Shown: positions 7,476 to 15,995 of the stretch, in pieces
Position numbering within the stretch: position 1 is the first letter of the stretch
Layout of the letters: every line of letters starts with the position of its first letter
Assembly: GCF_017696015.1 (NCBI RefSeq)
Contig: NZ_JAAORL010000002.1
Location: 124,001 to 188,000, forward strand
DNA length: 64,000 nucleotides
Origin: Prochlorococcus marinus CUG1415
GTDB taxonomy: Bacteria > Cyanobacteriota > Cyanobacteriia > PCC-6307 > Cyanobiaceae
Direction: 5' to 3'
Program-made: the position numbers and the translations under genes
The notes under the pieces: model-generated
What the model saw: the letters and a program-made list of their open reading frames with translations, nothing else
Databases searched by the model: none
Told to the model about the DNA's origin: nothing

Positions 7476-8000
7476 TTAAGCCAATGAAGGAATTTCTCCC
7501 TTAAGCTGAGAAGCCCATGTTTCAAGTCGTGAATCAGTTAAATCAGATTCACTATCCTCATCAAGAGGTAATCCACAAAAGCTCTCTCCAATAACACTTT
7601 TAGACTCATCGAATGTATATGAAGCTTTATCTACGTAACCGACCATTTCGGCGCCTGCTTTAGTGAAGTAGCTATGAAGTTCTTCCATTGCATCACAATA
7701 ATTTTCTGTATAGGTAGAAGAATCTCCTAATCCAAAAATTGCAACCTTTTTACCTGATAAACTTAGTTCACCAATATCCTCTAAGATGGAATCCCATGCA
7801 GTTCCTGATCTTTCTTCATCTGCTCCTGTATTCCAAGTAGGAATCCCACAGATAATCCCATCAAGAGCTTCTAATTCTGAAAGATCATCAACGTCAGATA
7901 CATCTTTAGGTGCCTCTGCTGAAGAGATAAAGTTGTGAAGACGATCAGCTACGTCTTCAGTTTTTCCAGTTGTAGTTGCGTAATAAATTCCTACAGTCAT
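7476..8000 (-). CDS. isiB: Flavodoxin (long-chain)
   Basis: This 174-residue long-chain flavodoxin has the FMN phosphate loop TTTGKT (residues 9-14). Trp57 in PTWNTG and the loop GLGDSSTYTENYC (90-102, with the stacking Tyr97) form the isoalloxazine pocket. It replaces ferredoxin as electron carrier after photosystem I when iron is scarce. It lies upstream of the Pcb gene on the same strand. I saw no convincing Fur box in the 142-nt divergent gap at 8001-8142, but iron control is expected from the family. Confidence 0.95.
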   Translation of the reverse strand: MTVGIYYATTTGKTEDVADRLHNFISSAEAPKDVSDVDDLSELEALDGIICGIPTWNTGADEERSGTAWDSILEDIGELSLSGKKVAIFGLGDSSTYTENYCDAMEELHSYFTKAGAEMVGYVDKASYTFDESKSVIGESFCGLPLDEDSESDLTDSRLETWASQLKGEIPSLA

Positions 8001-8142
8001 AACTTCAAAATGTTTACCTTAAAATAATAAAATCAAAAAACATTAAATTAATTTCTTTAAAAACTTTTTCATGTAAAATTTTATACTAATCAAGGTAAGA
8101 AAAATTTTTTAAGAATAATGCATATAAAACATTTAAAACATC

Positions 8143-8877
8143 GTGACTGAAAAATTCCAAAATGATATCAATAATCTCGTTGAAGAATTTAACTTTAGAG
8201 GGGTGAAAAATTTTAAATTAATTGTTTTATTTGGATTATTAGGAGACTTTGATAGTTTTGAATATGCAATAAATTTGAAAAATTTTATCGTTAATCATCC
8301 CGATAAAAATTTAGATATTTTTGCCATTGCTATTGGCAACCAAAAGGGGAAAGAAAAATTCTGTAAATTTACTGGCTTTCGTGAAGAAAATTTAATAGTT
8401 GTTTCTGACAACCAAATCCATAAGAATCTAAAAGTCTCAAGTGGATTAGATATAGGTTTAGGAGGTTGGATCAATATGCTTTTGATGCTATCTGGAATAA
8501 ATTCTTTTAAAACAATCAAAGAAGTTGTTAGAGGTTACACAGGAGACCGCAAAGCAAAGCAAATCTATTCGGAAGTTGACAAAATTGACGTTTTAAAATT
8601 TCTAAAATTTTCAGGTAATTCTTTTAGACAGGTTTTTGGGGATGGTTATTTGAGACCATTTGAATTGGCAACATTTAGATTAAATAATATGAATGAAATA
8701 ATACAAAATTGGGGCGATTATATTCTTAAGGAAGAATATCTTCCTCAAAGAGGTGCTTCTTTTATATTGAATGATAAAAATCAAGTTATTTATAAATTTT
8801 TTTCAAGTGATGTGCTTGGATATTCATCAAACATGAGGGATCCTTTACGATTTTTATCTGATTTAATTAAAGAATAA
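8143..8877 (+). CDS. Peroxiredoxin-like (AhpC/TSA_2-type) protein, tentative
   Basis: The 244-residue protein has an N-terminal LIVLFGLLGDFDSFEYA block, then LDIFAIAIGNQKGKEKFCKFTGFREENL and GDGYLRPFELATFRLNNMNEIIQNWGDY. This layout resembles the cyanobacterial peroxiredoxin-like group annotated as AhpC/TSA family. No CxxC is visible; the only plausible active Cys is the one in EKFCKFTGF, so peroxidase activity is uncertain. The start is GTG (VTEKFQ). It is divergent from flavodoxin, and the SemiSWEET gene follows 16 nt downstream. Confidence 0.55.
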   Translation: MTEKFQNDINNLVEEFNFRGVKNFKLIVLFGLLGDFDSFEYAINLKNFIVNHPDKNLDIFAIAIGNQKGKEKFCKFTGFREENLIVVSDNQIHKNLKVSSGLDIGLGGWINMLLMLSGINSFKTIKEVVRGYTGDRKAKQIYSEVDKIDVLKFLKFSGNSFRQVFGDGYLRPFELATFRLNNMNEIIQNWGDYILKEEYLPQRGASFILNDKNQVIYKFFSSDVLGYSSNMRDPLRFLSDLIKE

Positions 8878-8893
8878 TTTTTAAAATCTTTTA

Positions 8894-9169
8894 ATGAATA
8901 TAGACATAGATATTTTCGGATATTTTGCAGCGCTTTTAACAACAGCTGCATTTCTACCTCAATTGATAAAAACTTTAAAAACAAAAAAGGCAGATGATGT
9001 TTCTTTGACGACTTTAATAATGTTTATTTTCGGAGTTTTGTCTTGGATTATTTACGGTTATGAAATTTCGTCTACACCAATATTAATAGCTAATTTAATT
9101 ACCTTAATCTTAAATCTATTGATATTAATCTCAAAAATATATTTTTCAAAAACCTTGAGTAACGAATAA
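8894..9169 (+). CDS. SemiSWEET-type PQ-loop sugar transporter
   Basis: This 91-residue protein has three membrane segments, and the PQ-loop motif AAFLPQLIKTLKTKKADDVS lies at the end of the first. The size and motif match bacterial SemiSWEETs, which dimerise and let sugars move down their gradient. It follows the peroxiredoxin-like gene closely. The substrate is unknown. Confidence 0.85.
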   Translation: MNIDIDIFGYFAALLTTAAFLPQLIKTLKTKKADDVSLTTLIMFIFGVLSWIIYGYEISSTPILIANLITLILNLLILISKIYFSKTLSNE

Positions 9170-9232
9170 TTATTCTAATGGTATTAAATTTTTTAAATAT
9201 TACTCAAATTTAAATTATCATATAAATAAATT

Positions 9233-9466
9233 TTGCTGATCTTGAAAACTACAAAATGCTGGGTTTGGTTTAAAGGTAGCCTCAACAATGGTGGTTTTTG
9301 GAAAGAAGGGTTTACTTGTACCTTTGATGAGAAGCCTGGGGTTTTAATAGAAAGTCCTTCTTATGTAACTTGTAGAGTGCCAAATTGGAGAGTTTTAACA
9401 AAAGAACCAGAAGATTTATACAAATCTCCTTTAATACCTGATAAAGCAATATGGAAAATAATTTAA
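9233..9466 (+). CDS. Hypothetical protein, 77 aa
   Basis: A compact Trp-rich soluble protein (TKCWVWFKGSLNNGGFWKEG, then SYVTCRVPNWRVLTKEPEDLY) without a signal peptide or membrane segment. The first possible start is TTG at 9233; a second in-frame TTG at 9242 is equally plausible because the recognisable part begins at KTTKCW. I do not recognise the family. The regular composition suggests a real gene conserved in marine picocyanobacteria. It lies between the SemiSWEET and AEC genes on the same strand. Confidence 0.55.
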   Translation: MLILKTTKCWVWFKGSLNNGGFWKEGFTCTFDEKPGVLIESPSYVTCRVPNWRVLTKEPEDLYKSPLIPDKAIWKII

Positions 9467-9577
9467 ATTATCCATCTATGATAAAAAAAATTTTACTGTG
9501 CTCTGGCAAGTTAATATTGCTTTATAAAATATTAAATTAATACCATCTTCTCTCTTTTCATAAATATTATCCCTTTC

Positions 9578-10459
9578 TTGATTTTTGGTTTTTTTCTTGG
9601 AAAAAAAAACCCAAAGATTTCTGAATATATTGCAAGACCTCTAATAAGATTTGGGATTCCATTAAGTGTAATGGGACTTTTATTAAAAGAAGGTATAGAT
9701 ATAAACTTAATTAAAAGTGCAATCTTAGCTTTTTCTCTAATTGGATTTCTAATAGTTCTGATAAATTTATTACCAATATTTAAAAGCAGGCTTCCAAATT
9801 ACACCTTGCAGCTAGCAGGGCTAATAGGTAATACATCATTTCTTGGAATACCAATTGCAAAAGCTCTTTTCCCAGATACAGAAACTATAAACTTTACTAT
9901 CGGATTTGATTTAGGAACAACACTATTCGCTTGGATATTTGGACCTTTTTTTCTTAAAGAAAACTCCCAAAATAAGAGCATCCCAAATATCAAAGGATTA
10001 TTAAATGCATTAATAAATAGCCCAGCATCAAGAGGTATTATTGGTGTACTTTTGGCATACCTTTTTCAAATAGATAAGATATTAGGTAAATATCTTTTGA
10101 TACCTACAAATATAGTTATTGCTTTAGCAATAATTATTGTGGGGACAAGACTTGGATTAATAACAAATAAAAAGGGTAAATTTTTTGATCTTAATGAAGA
10201 AATTAAGTTCTCAATTATATTAAAGTTATTTATTCTACCTTTTATTATTTTTTTAATAAGCAAATTTTTAAAATTTGACTTCTATCAATCATCAGCAGTA
10301 ATTCTTCAGGCAGGAACACCAACGGCAATATCCACAATTTTAATGGCAGAAGCTTATGGAGTAAAACAAAAGATTGCTTCAAAAATTCTTTTTACTACAA
10401 CTTTAATTTCAATAGTTACAATTCCACTCTTAGCAATTTTCATAAAGTCATTTAATTAA
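9578..10459 (+). CDS. AEC-family (auxin efflux carrier) permease
   Basis: The protein has about 293 residues and roughly 8-10 membrane helices. Family marks are PLIRFGIPLSVMGLLL, LAGLIGNTSFLGIPIAKALF and a C-terminal repeat ILQAGTPTAISTILMAEAYG, as in bacterial AEC/malate-type permeases. The start is uncertain. TTG at 9578 cuts into the first helix, while codons upstream to 9536 (reading IFSLFINIIPF) would complete it but offer only ATT or ATA starts. The protein may therefore be about 14 residues longer. The substrate, perhaps an organic anion, is unknown. Confidence 0.8.
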   Translation: MIFGFFLGKKNPKISEYIARPLIRFGIPLSVMGLLLKEGIDINLIKSAILAFSLIGFLIVLINLLPIFKSRLPNYTLQLAGLIGNTSFLGIPIAKALFPDTETINFTIGFDLGTTLFAWIFGPFFLKENSQNKSIPNIKGLLNALINSPASRGIIGVLLAYLFQIDKILGKYLLIPTNIVIALAIIIVGTRLGLITNKKGKFFDLNEEIKFSIILKLFILPFIIFLISKFLKFDFYQSSAVILQAGTPTAISTILMAEAYGVKQKIASKILFTTTLISIVTIPLLAIFIKSFN

Positions 10460-10514
10460 ACTACTTTAAAAAAATCAAAAAGGTGTTAAAAAGCATAATT
10501 ACTGAATATTGTAA

Positions 10515-10543
10515 ACATAATGTCCTCATAATTACATAATGTC
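10515..10543. promoter_or_regulatory. Candidate operator: two palindromic ACATAATGTC copies
   Basis: The 10-mer ACATAATGTC occurs at 10515-10524 and again at 10534-10543, 19 bp apart start to start (about two helical turns). Each contains the near-perfect palindrome ACAT-N-ATGT. The second copy ends 14 nt before the ATG of a ribbon-helix-helix-like gene, the typical place for autoregulatory sites of such proteins. Confidence 0.45.
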
Positions 10544-10557
10544 TTAAGATTTAGGTT

Positions 10558-10809
10558 ATGAAGTCAACAAACTCTGAAAATGAATACATCCCCTTAGATC
10601 TAAGGATTTCTTTGAGGAGAGATACTTTAAGGCTCATCTCAGAAATGGCTCAGGATATGGGAATAAGCATTAATGAAGTTTTTAGTTTTTTAGCGGAAGA
10701 TTCTGTTATTGATCTAGAATTACTAGAAGATTTAAATGAAATTGAAATTCCCAATAAGTGCAGCCCTGATGATCTAAAAAAAGCTATTCTTAAAAAAAAG
10801 CTTTGTTAA
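10558..10809 (+). CDS. Ribbon-helix-helix-like small protein, 83 aa
   Basis: Residues 14-50 (LDLRISLRRDTLRLISEMAQ, then DMGISINEVFSFLAEDSVI) read as a strand with alternating residues followed by two helices, the pattern of MetJ/Arc/CopG ribbon-helix-helix DNA-binding proteins. The acidic C-terminal half (IDLELLEDLNEIEIP) could be a partner-binding or dimerisation tail. No toxin-like partner gene is adjacent: the next gene is convergent, overlaps its stop by 4 nt and encodes a glycosyltransferase. Paired palindromes lie just upstream, suggesting self-regulation. The fold call is mine, from pattern only. Confidence 0.55.
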   Translation: MKSTNSENEYIPLDLRISLRRDTLRLISEMAQDMGISINEVFSFLAEDSVIDLELLEDLNEIEIPNKCSPDDLKKAILKKKLC

Positions 10810-12611
10810 AATTTCTCAACTTTTCTATCTTTCCAGTCAGATTTATAACCGTTCTTAACTAAATAATTCGAATACTTATTTAAATCATTTTTCTTAACGC
10901 GCCATAAATTATAAATTCCATATTCACCTAATTTTTGATGATTAATATTTGACCAATGAAATTGTCTAGAAGAGTAATCATCAATAACTACCAATAAGGA
11001 TTTATTTTCGTAATTTGGTTGATCCTCATAATTCTTTCTCCTATCATTATTTAGTCTCTCTGACAGATTAATTAATCCTTCTTTAGTATTTGGTTCATAA
11101 AAAACTATTTGTCTCGAATAATAATGTAAGGACGGTTTTCTTATCCCAATCATTGCTAAAGTTTCCCTCCCCTCACGAACACCTAAAATTAATTTTGAGA
11201 TATTCCTCAAAGGTAATTGCCTTGAAGTATCTGCTAATTTTCTAATTGGGGACATCAAAAAAGATTGTCCAATTAAAAATAAAATTTGAAGATAAAGAAT
11301 GATATTTTTGTATTTTAAAGTAAATAAAATTATTGCAAGAAAAATAAATAAAGAGAAAAGCAATTTGGCTTTGAAAATTATCCCAGTGCTTATTAAATCT
11401 GATGCAAGATTAGGCATTTCAGGATCATTTATTGAACTTAACCAAATATTTGAGAAAAAGAATGCGATTGAGAATCCAAAGAAAATTAAAATATTAAAAA
11501 TCCACAAATATACGTAAGTTTTATTTGGCTTTTTTAAGTTTATAAAGCTGTTACTAATTAAAATTGCAGCTGCTGGAATTGCTGGCAACCAATAGCTTGG
11601 TAGTTTCGTAGCAGAAATACTAAAAAAGATCAAAACTGATGATAACCAGCATAGAGAATATGTATAAAGGGTTTCAGAAGCCCTGCAATTATCTTTTAAA
11701 TTTTTCAAAAAATCCTCAATAGCTTTAAATATGCCATGATACAAAAAAGGCGTGAATGGTAATGAAGCCAATATCATTATGAAGAGAAAAAACCATATCG
11801 GTTCAGCATGATTATTTACAACTGATGTATATCTTTGAAAATTATGATAACCAAAAAAATTGTCCCAAAAAGGCTTCCCTTCTTTTATAAGCTCTAAGAC
11901 ATACCATGGAACACTTATTAGGATTGTTATAAAAAAACCTTTCTTAGGGTATATCTTGCAAAGCAAACTTTTCCAATCCTTCTGACTAAATAAAAAAGAT
12001 GTAATAGTTAATGTTGCTAAAACAAATGCAACAGGTCCTTTAGTTAAAATTGCAAAACCCAAAAATACCCATGCTGCTATACATTGATCATTATTATCAC
12101 TTGCCATTCTTCTCCAAAACAAAAGTAGACTAATCCCTAAAGTGCCAGTTAAAAGAGCATCACTCACAGCTGTTCTACTCCAAATAATTATTAATGGAGA
12201 CAGAGCAAAACCTAACGATGCAACTATTGGAGTTAGGAATTGCTTATCACCTTGCTGTGGCCAACAAAACAAAGTATCTCCGATCATCAACATTAAAAAT
12301 AATGATCCCAAAGCTGAAGGAAGTCTGGCTGAGAGTGTCCCGAAACTATCCCAAATTTCATTTTTCGGTAAAGAATAAAAAAAACCCATTAGCCAATATA
12401 TGAGTGGAGGCTTGTCAAAACGAAACATGCCATTAACTTTTGGAGTTAACCAATCACCCGATTCACTCATTGCCCGTGAAGCAGCGGCAAATAAAGGAGG
12501 GGTTTCATCCACAAGTCCTGTTTTGCCTAAATCGAAAATAAATATAATAATCCCAGAAACTAACAATATTAATAACGTTATAAACCTTTTTTTTGAGTTG
12601 AGAATAATCAT
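10806..12611 (-). CDS. GT39-family (ArnT/PMT-like) lipid-linked-sugar glycosyltransferase
   Basis: This 601-residue protein has about 11-13 membrane helices. The first periplasmic loop carries the acidic motif DETPPLFAAASRAM (about residues 36-49), and FRFDKPPLIYWLMGFF follows, both hallmarks of the GT-C ArnT/PMT-2 family that moves sugars from polyprenyl phosphate to lipid A or protein. A soluble C-terminal part follows (from about residue 470). It is last in a minus-strand block with a GT4 enzyme and a DMT exporter, so surface glycolipid modification is likely. The acceptor is unknown. Confidence 0.85.
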   Translation of the reverse strand: MIILNSKKRFITLLILLVSGIIIFIFDLGKTGLVDETPPLFAAASRAMSESGDWLTPKVNGMFRFDKPPLIYWLMGFFYSLPKNEIWDSFGTLSARLPSALGSLFLMLMIGDTLFCWPQQGDKQFLTPIVASLGFALSPLIIIWSRTAVSDALLTGTLGISLLLFWRRMASDNNDQCIAAWVFLGFAILTKGPVAFVLATLTITSFLFSQKDWKSLLCKIYPKKGFFITILISVPWYVLELIKEGKPFWDNFFGYHNFQRYTSVVNNHAEPIWFFLFIMILASLPFTPFLYHGIFKAIEDFLKNLKDNCRASETLYTYSLCWLSSVLIFFSISATKLPSYWLPAIPAAAILISNSFINLKKPNKTYVYLWIFNILIFFGFSIAFFFSNIWLSSINDPEMPNLASDLISTGIIFKAKLLFSLFIFLAIILFTLKYKNIILYLQILFLIGQSFLMSPIRKLADTSRQLPLRNISKLILGVREGRETLAMIGIRKPSLHYYSRQIVFYEPNTKEGLINLSERLNNDRRKNYEDQPNYENKSLLVVIDDYSSRQFHWSNINHQKLGEYGIYNLWRVKKNDLNKYSNYLVKNGYKSDWKDRKVEKF

Positions 12612-12625
12612 CTACTATATTAATT

Positions 12626-13702
12626 TTACTTATATTCGTTGATTACCTTATTAAGCCAGTTCAAAACCTTGTTGGCAAATATATCTGCCGAAGCATTTTT
12701 TTCTACCCATTCTCTACAATTTTTACGCTTTATTTTTTCAATAATCTCTACATATGAAAGCAGAATTTCTTTATTATCAGGTTCAGCAAGATACCCTGTT
12801 TGCCCATGCTGAATAATTTCACTAGGTCCGCCCCTTTTATAAGCTATAACTGGCACCCCACAAGCTAGAGCTTCAACAACTACATTCCCATATGCCTCAT
12901 TCCATTTCGGAGTATTGAGCATCACCCTACATTTACCAAGTTCTTTTTGTAATGCATCGGTTGCTACAAAACCCATCCAATTTATAGTTCCTTGAGGGAA
13001 TGATTGTTCTATCTTTGAGGCATAGGTCTCATCTTCTATCACCCCCCAAACATTTAGTTTTTCTCCAAGTTCATTGGCTACAAAAACAGCATCCTCTAGA
13101 CCTTTTTCAGGTGCCACTCTTCCTACCCAGGCCAAGGGTCCCTTTACTGAATCTTGAAAAATATAATTATTTAATTTAAAACCATTACCAATAATTGTTG
13201 GTTTTTTTATGAATGGATAATCATTAGCTTGTATTTTTGAATGAAAAGCAAAATTATATGGATGTTTAAAATATACCTTCGAGATTAAATTACTAATTAC
13301 TGAACTTTCAGAACCCATACTAATAATATGTGCAATTGGTATCTCTACATTTAGAGTCATCCAAATAGGCAACCAATCATAAGACATGTTCAAAAGTACA
13401 TCTGCTTGTTTCGCGATTTCTAATCCCTTTTCAAGCATTCCTGCTAGAAGTGAATTATCTGGAATACTAGCGGGAGAATTGTAATTTTGATGCTGCCAAC
13501 TAATTTGATCTTCACCCTCTACAAAATGTAATTTTGCTTTTTCATTACTTTCATATAATTTAGAATTTTTAGGAGCAATCACATCTACAGAATGGCCTAA
13601 AGAAAGCAAGCCTGAGACTAAGGAATTCAAAGTCAATTCAACTCCTCCACCTTTACCGCTTCCCAGAAAACCTATTGGAGTGCTTATCAAAACTATTCGC
13701 AT
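12626..13702 (-). CDS. GT4-family glycosyltransferase
   Basis: The 358-residue GT-B protein starts with a Rossmann N-domain and a Gly-rich acceptor loop (STPIGFLGSGKGGGVELTLN). Its C-domain contains LAWVGRVAPEKGLEDAVFVA and the nucleotide-sugar signature EAYGNVVVEALACGVPVIAY with GGPSEI. Glycosyl transfer from a nucleotide sugar is firm, but the donor and acceptor are not known. It precedes the GT39 gene by 14 nt on the same strand, so the two probably act on the same glycan or glycolipid. Confidence 0.88.
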   Translation of the reverse strand: MRIVLISTPIGFLGSGKGGGVELTLNSLVSGLLSLGHSVDVIAPKNSKLYESNEKAKLHFVEGEDQISWQHQNYNSPASIPDNSLLAGMLEKGLEIAKQADVLLNMSYDWLPIWMTLNVEIPIAHIISMGSESSVISNLISKVYFKHPYNFAFHSKIQANDYPFIKKPTIIGNGFKLNNYIFQDSVKGPLAWVGRVAPEKGLEDAVFVANELGEKLNVWGVIEDETYASKIEQSFPQGTINWMGFVATDALQKELGKCRVMLNTPKWNEAYGNVVVEALACGVPVIAYKRGGPSEIIQHGQTGYLAEPDNKEILLSYVEIIEKIKRKNCREWVEKNASADIFANKVLNWLNKVINEYK

Positions 13703-13731
13703 TATTTAGACTTTTTACAACAAGAAAATAA

Positions 13732-14673
13732 TTAACTAGTAGTGTCAGTAAATTTATTTTCCCATAAAGACCTTCTTTGGCTAACAAAAAATACCGAGAT
13801 AAGAACAAAAACTACTCCTATCCATTGAAGAATAGTAAGCCTTTCATCTAACCAAACACCTCCACTAAGAAGTGCAAATACAGGAGTTAAAAATGCAAGA
13901 GTACTAAATCCAGTTATTTCTTTATTATTAGCAAAGTAGAAAAACAATCCATAAGCTATGGCTCCTCCAAAGATACTTGCAAATGACATGAGGGTCCAAT
14001 CAAATATTGACCAATCGGGGATTATTTGAAAATTTGATTGTAAGCAATGCTTAATAATTAAGGGGAAACTCCCTAAAACCATATGCCATCCAGTAACAGC
14101 AACTGGATCACTTTTGGTACAGGTGAATCTAATTAAAATAGTTCCTATTGCCATAGCAAGCGATGCTGCAAGCATCCAAAGTTCTCCAACGTTAAAAGCC
14201 ACATCACTTGTAGCCGTATCAGACATTAACCACCAATTTTCTAAAAACTCTTGAGGAACACCTAAGAATACTATTCCTCCTAATCCAAAAAGTAAGCCTA
14301 ACCATCCTATTGGATTAATTAAATTACCAAAAATTGCCCTTGCTAAAATTGCCACCAATAGGGGCTGAGAATCAATCAATACAGAGCCAAGCCCTGCCCC
14401 AGTTTTTTCAATGCCATAAGTAAGAAAAAACTGAAAAAAAGTAGCGTCGACGATTGTAAAAATAAAAAACCACTTCAAATCGCACTTGTAAATTTTTAAA
14501 TCTCTTTTAAGTAAATATGTTGTTATAAGAACAAGAATTCCTGCAGGAAGTAATCTCAAAGAAGCCACAAACTCCGGTCCTGCACTAGCAACTAAGGGGG
14601 TCATTGCCGCCATTGAAGTGCCCCATAATGCAAAAGGGAGTATCATTAAAAACCAATTTAGGATTGAATTCAT
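13732..14673 (-). CDS. EamA/DMT-superfamily transporter
   Basis: The 313-residue protein has ten predicted membrane helices in two repeats of the EamA type. Repeat one includes PFALWGTSMAAMTPLVASAG and the second GWHMVLGSFPLI and ITGFSTLAFLTPVFALLSGG. DMT proteins export amino acids, nucleotides or other metabolites; the substrate cannot be read from sequence. The gene leads the minus-strand block with the GT4 and GT39 genes (29-nt gap) and diverges from sppA. Confidence 0.88.
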   Translation of the reverse strand: MNSILNWFLMILPFALWGTSMAAMTPLVASAGPEFVASLRLLPAGILVLITTYLLKRDLKIYKCDLKWFFIFTIVDATFFQFFLTYGIEKTGAGLGSVLIDSQPLLVAILARAIFGNLINPIGWLGLLFGLGGIVFLGVPQEFLENWWLMSDTATSDVAFNVGELWMLAASLAMAIGTILIRFTCTKSDPVAVTGWHMVLGSFPLIIKHCLQSNFQIIPDWSIFDWTLMSFASIFGGAIAYGLFFYFANNKEITGFSTLAFLTPVFALLSGGVWLDERLTILQWIGVVFVLISVFFVSQRRSLWENKFTDTTS

Positions 14674-14726
14674 TAGGTCTGCTGATAATCTTTTTAAAGT
14701 AGTTTTAATGTATTTACCTTAAAAGA

Positions 14727-15536
14727 ATGATTTGGCCTTTTAGACGAAAGTCAAAAAAACGACTGGCTCGTATAGTAATTGATGAGCCTATTACAAGTTC
14801 AACAAGAGTTTCTGTCCTTAAAGCTCTTAAACAAATTGAGGATAGAGAATTTCCTGCTTTAATCGTGAGAATTGATTCACCGGGAGGTACTGTTGGCGAT
14901 AGCCAAGAAATATACTCTGCTATTAAAAGACTAAAAGATAAAGGATGTAAAGTCATTGCTAGTTTTGGGAACATATCAGCATCTGGAGGTGTTTACATTA
15001 GTGTTGCATCTGACAAAATAGTTGCAAATCCAGGCACAATTACAGGATCTATTGGAGTGATTATAAGGGGAAATAATTTATCTGAATTATTAGATAAAAT
15101 TGGCATAAAATTCGAGACTGTTAAAAGCGGTGTATTTAAAGATATACTTTCTCCAGACAAACCTTTAAGCGAGGAAGGTAGATCACTTCTTCAAGGCCTC
15201 ATAGATGAAAGCTACAAACAATTTACTGAAGCTGTTGCTGAGGGCAGAAATATACCCGTAGAAGAAGTAAGGAAATTTGCGGATGGAAGAATTTTCACTG
15301 GGACACAAGCAAAAGAATTAGGTCTTGTTGATGAAGTTGGAGATGAATTTGTTGCGAGGGAACTTGCTGCAAAAATGGTTAATATTGATCCTAAAATTGA
15401 GCCCTTAACATTAGGGAAGAAAAAAAAGAAAATACTTGGACTAATACCTGGAAGTAAAATTATTGAAAAAGTTTTAAATAATATATTTTTTGAGATTGAT
15501 TCATCTAATAAAATACTTTGGTTATATAAGCCTTAA
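14727..15536 (+). CDS. sppA: Signal peptide peptidase SppA, short type
   Basis: This 269-residue SppA has the catalytic Ser86 in NISASGG and the general-base Lys138 in KSGVFKDILSP; the 52-residue spacing equals that of the short Gram-positive enzyme. IVRIDSPGGTVGDSQE and the late block GRIFTGTQAKELGLVDEVG confirm the clan. It degrades leftover signal peptides, and in cyanobacteria SppA homologues have been tied to light acclimation and phycobilisome or thylakoid turnover. There is no clear N-terminal membrane helix, unlike longer SppA; a basic MIWPFRRKSKKR start could contact the membrane. aroH follows by 6 nt. Confidence 0.93.
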   Translation: MIWPFRRKSKKRLARIVIDEPITSSTRVSVLKALKQIEDREFPALIVRIDSPGGTVGDSQEIYSAIKRLKDKGCKVIASFGNISASGGVYISVASDKIVANPGTITGSIGVIIRGNNLSELLDKIGIKFETVKSGVFKDILSPDKPLSEEGRSLLQGLIDESYKQFTEAVAEGRNIPVEEVRKFADGRIFTGTQAKELGLVDEVGDEFVARELAAKMVNIDPKIEPLTLGKKKKKILGLIPGSKIIEKVLNNIFFEIDSSNKILWLYKP

Positions 15537-15542
15537 ATCAAT

Positions 15543-15926
15543 ATGTATGAAAAAATGAAAGATGACTATAAAATTACATTTATTCGAGGAGCTACAACAG
15601 CATCAGGTAACTCTGTTAGGGAAATAGAAGATGCCGTAGTTGAATTAATAGATGAATTAATTTCTCGAAATAATCTTATTAAGAAGAACTTATTATCCAT
15701 TACATTTACTTCAACAAAAGATTTGGATGCATGTTTCCCTGCTTCAATTGCAAGGAAATTTAATGAACTTGATTCAGTTGCATTTTTAGACTGTCAACAA
15801 ATGTATGTCTCTAATGATATCGATTTTTGTATAAGAATAATGGCACAAGTTTTATTACCGCCAAATTTTCCTATACAACATCCTTATTTAAGAGGCGCTT
15901 CAAAATTAAGGCCAGATAGATGTTAA
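15543..15926 (+). CDS. aroH: Chorismate mutase, AroH type
   Basis: This 127-residue monofunctional AroH-type enzyme converts chorismate to prephenate for Phe/Tyr synthesis. Conserved residues are Arg15 in FIRGATTA (the Bacillus Arg7), Arg98 in FCIRIM (Arg90) and the block HPYLRGASKLRPD. The position of the Bacillus active-site Glu78 is Gln86 (DCQQMYV) by my alignment; I think Gln may be common in cyanobacterial AroH but could not check. It is 6 nt after sppA and likely co-transcribed. Confidence 0.93.
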   Translation: MYEKMKDDYKITFIRGATTASGNSVREIEDAVVELIDELISRNNLIKKNLLSITFTSTKDLDACFPASIARKFNELDSVAFLDCQQMYVSNDIDFCIRIMAQVLLPPNFPIQHPYLRGASKLRPDRC

Positions 15927-15995
15927 TCTTAGTACAATAATTTTCCACTTTAATCTGGATAGACTTAATTAATCCTTATAAAATTTATTAAATCA

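Noticed and set aside
8001-8142. Fur box upstream of flavodoxin
   Set aside because: No stretch resembling the canonical 19-bp palindrome was found; AT-rich partial matches are too weak to report as a site.
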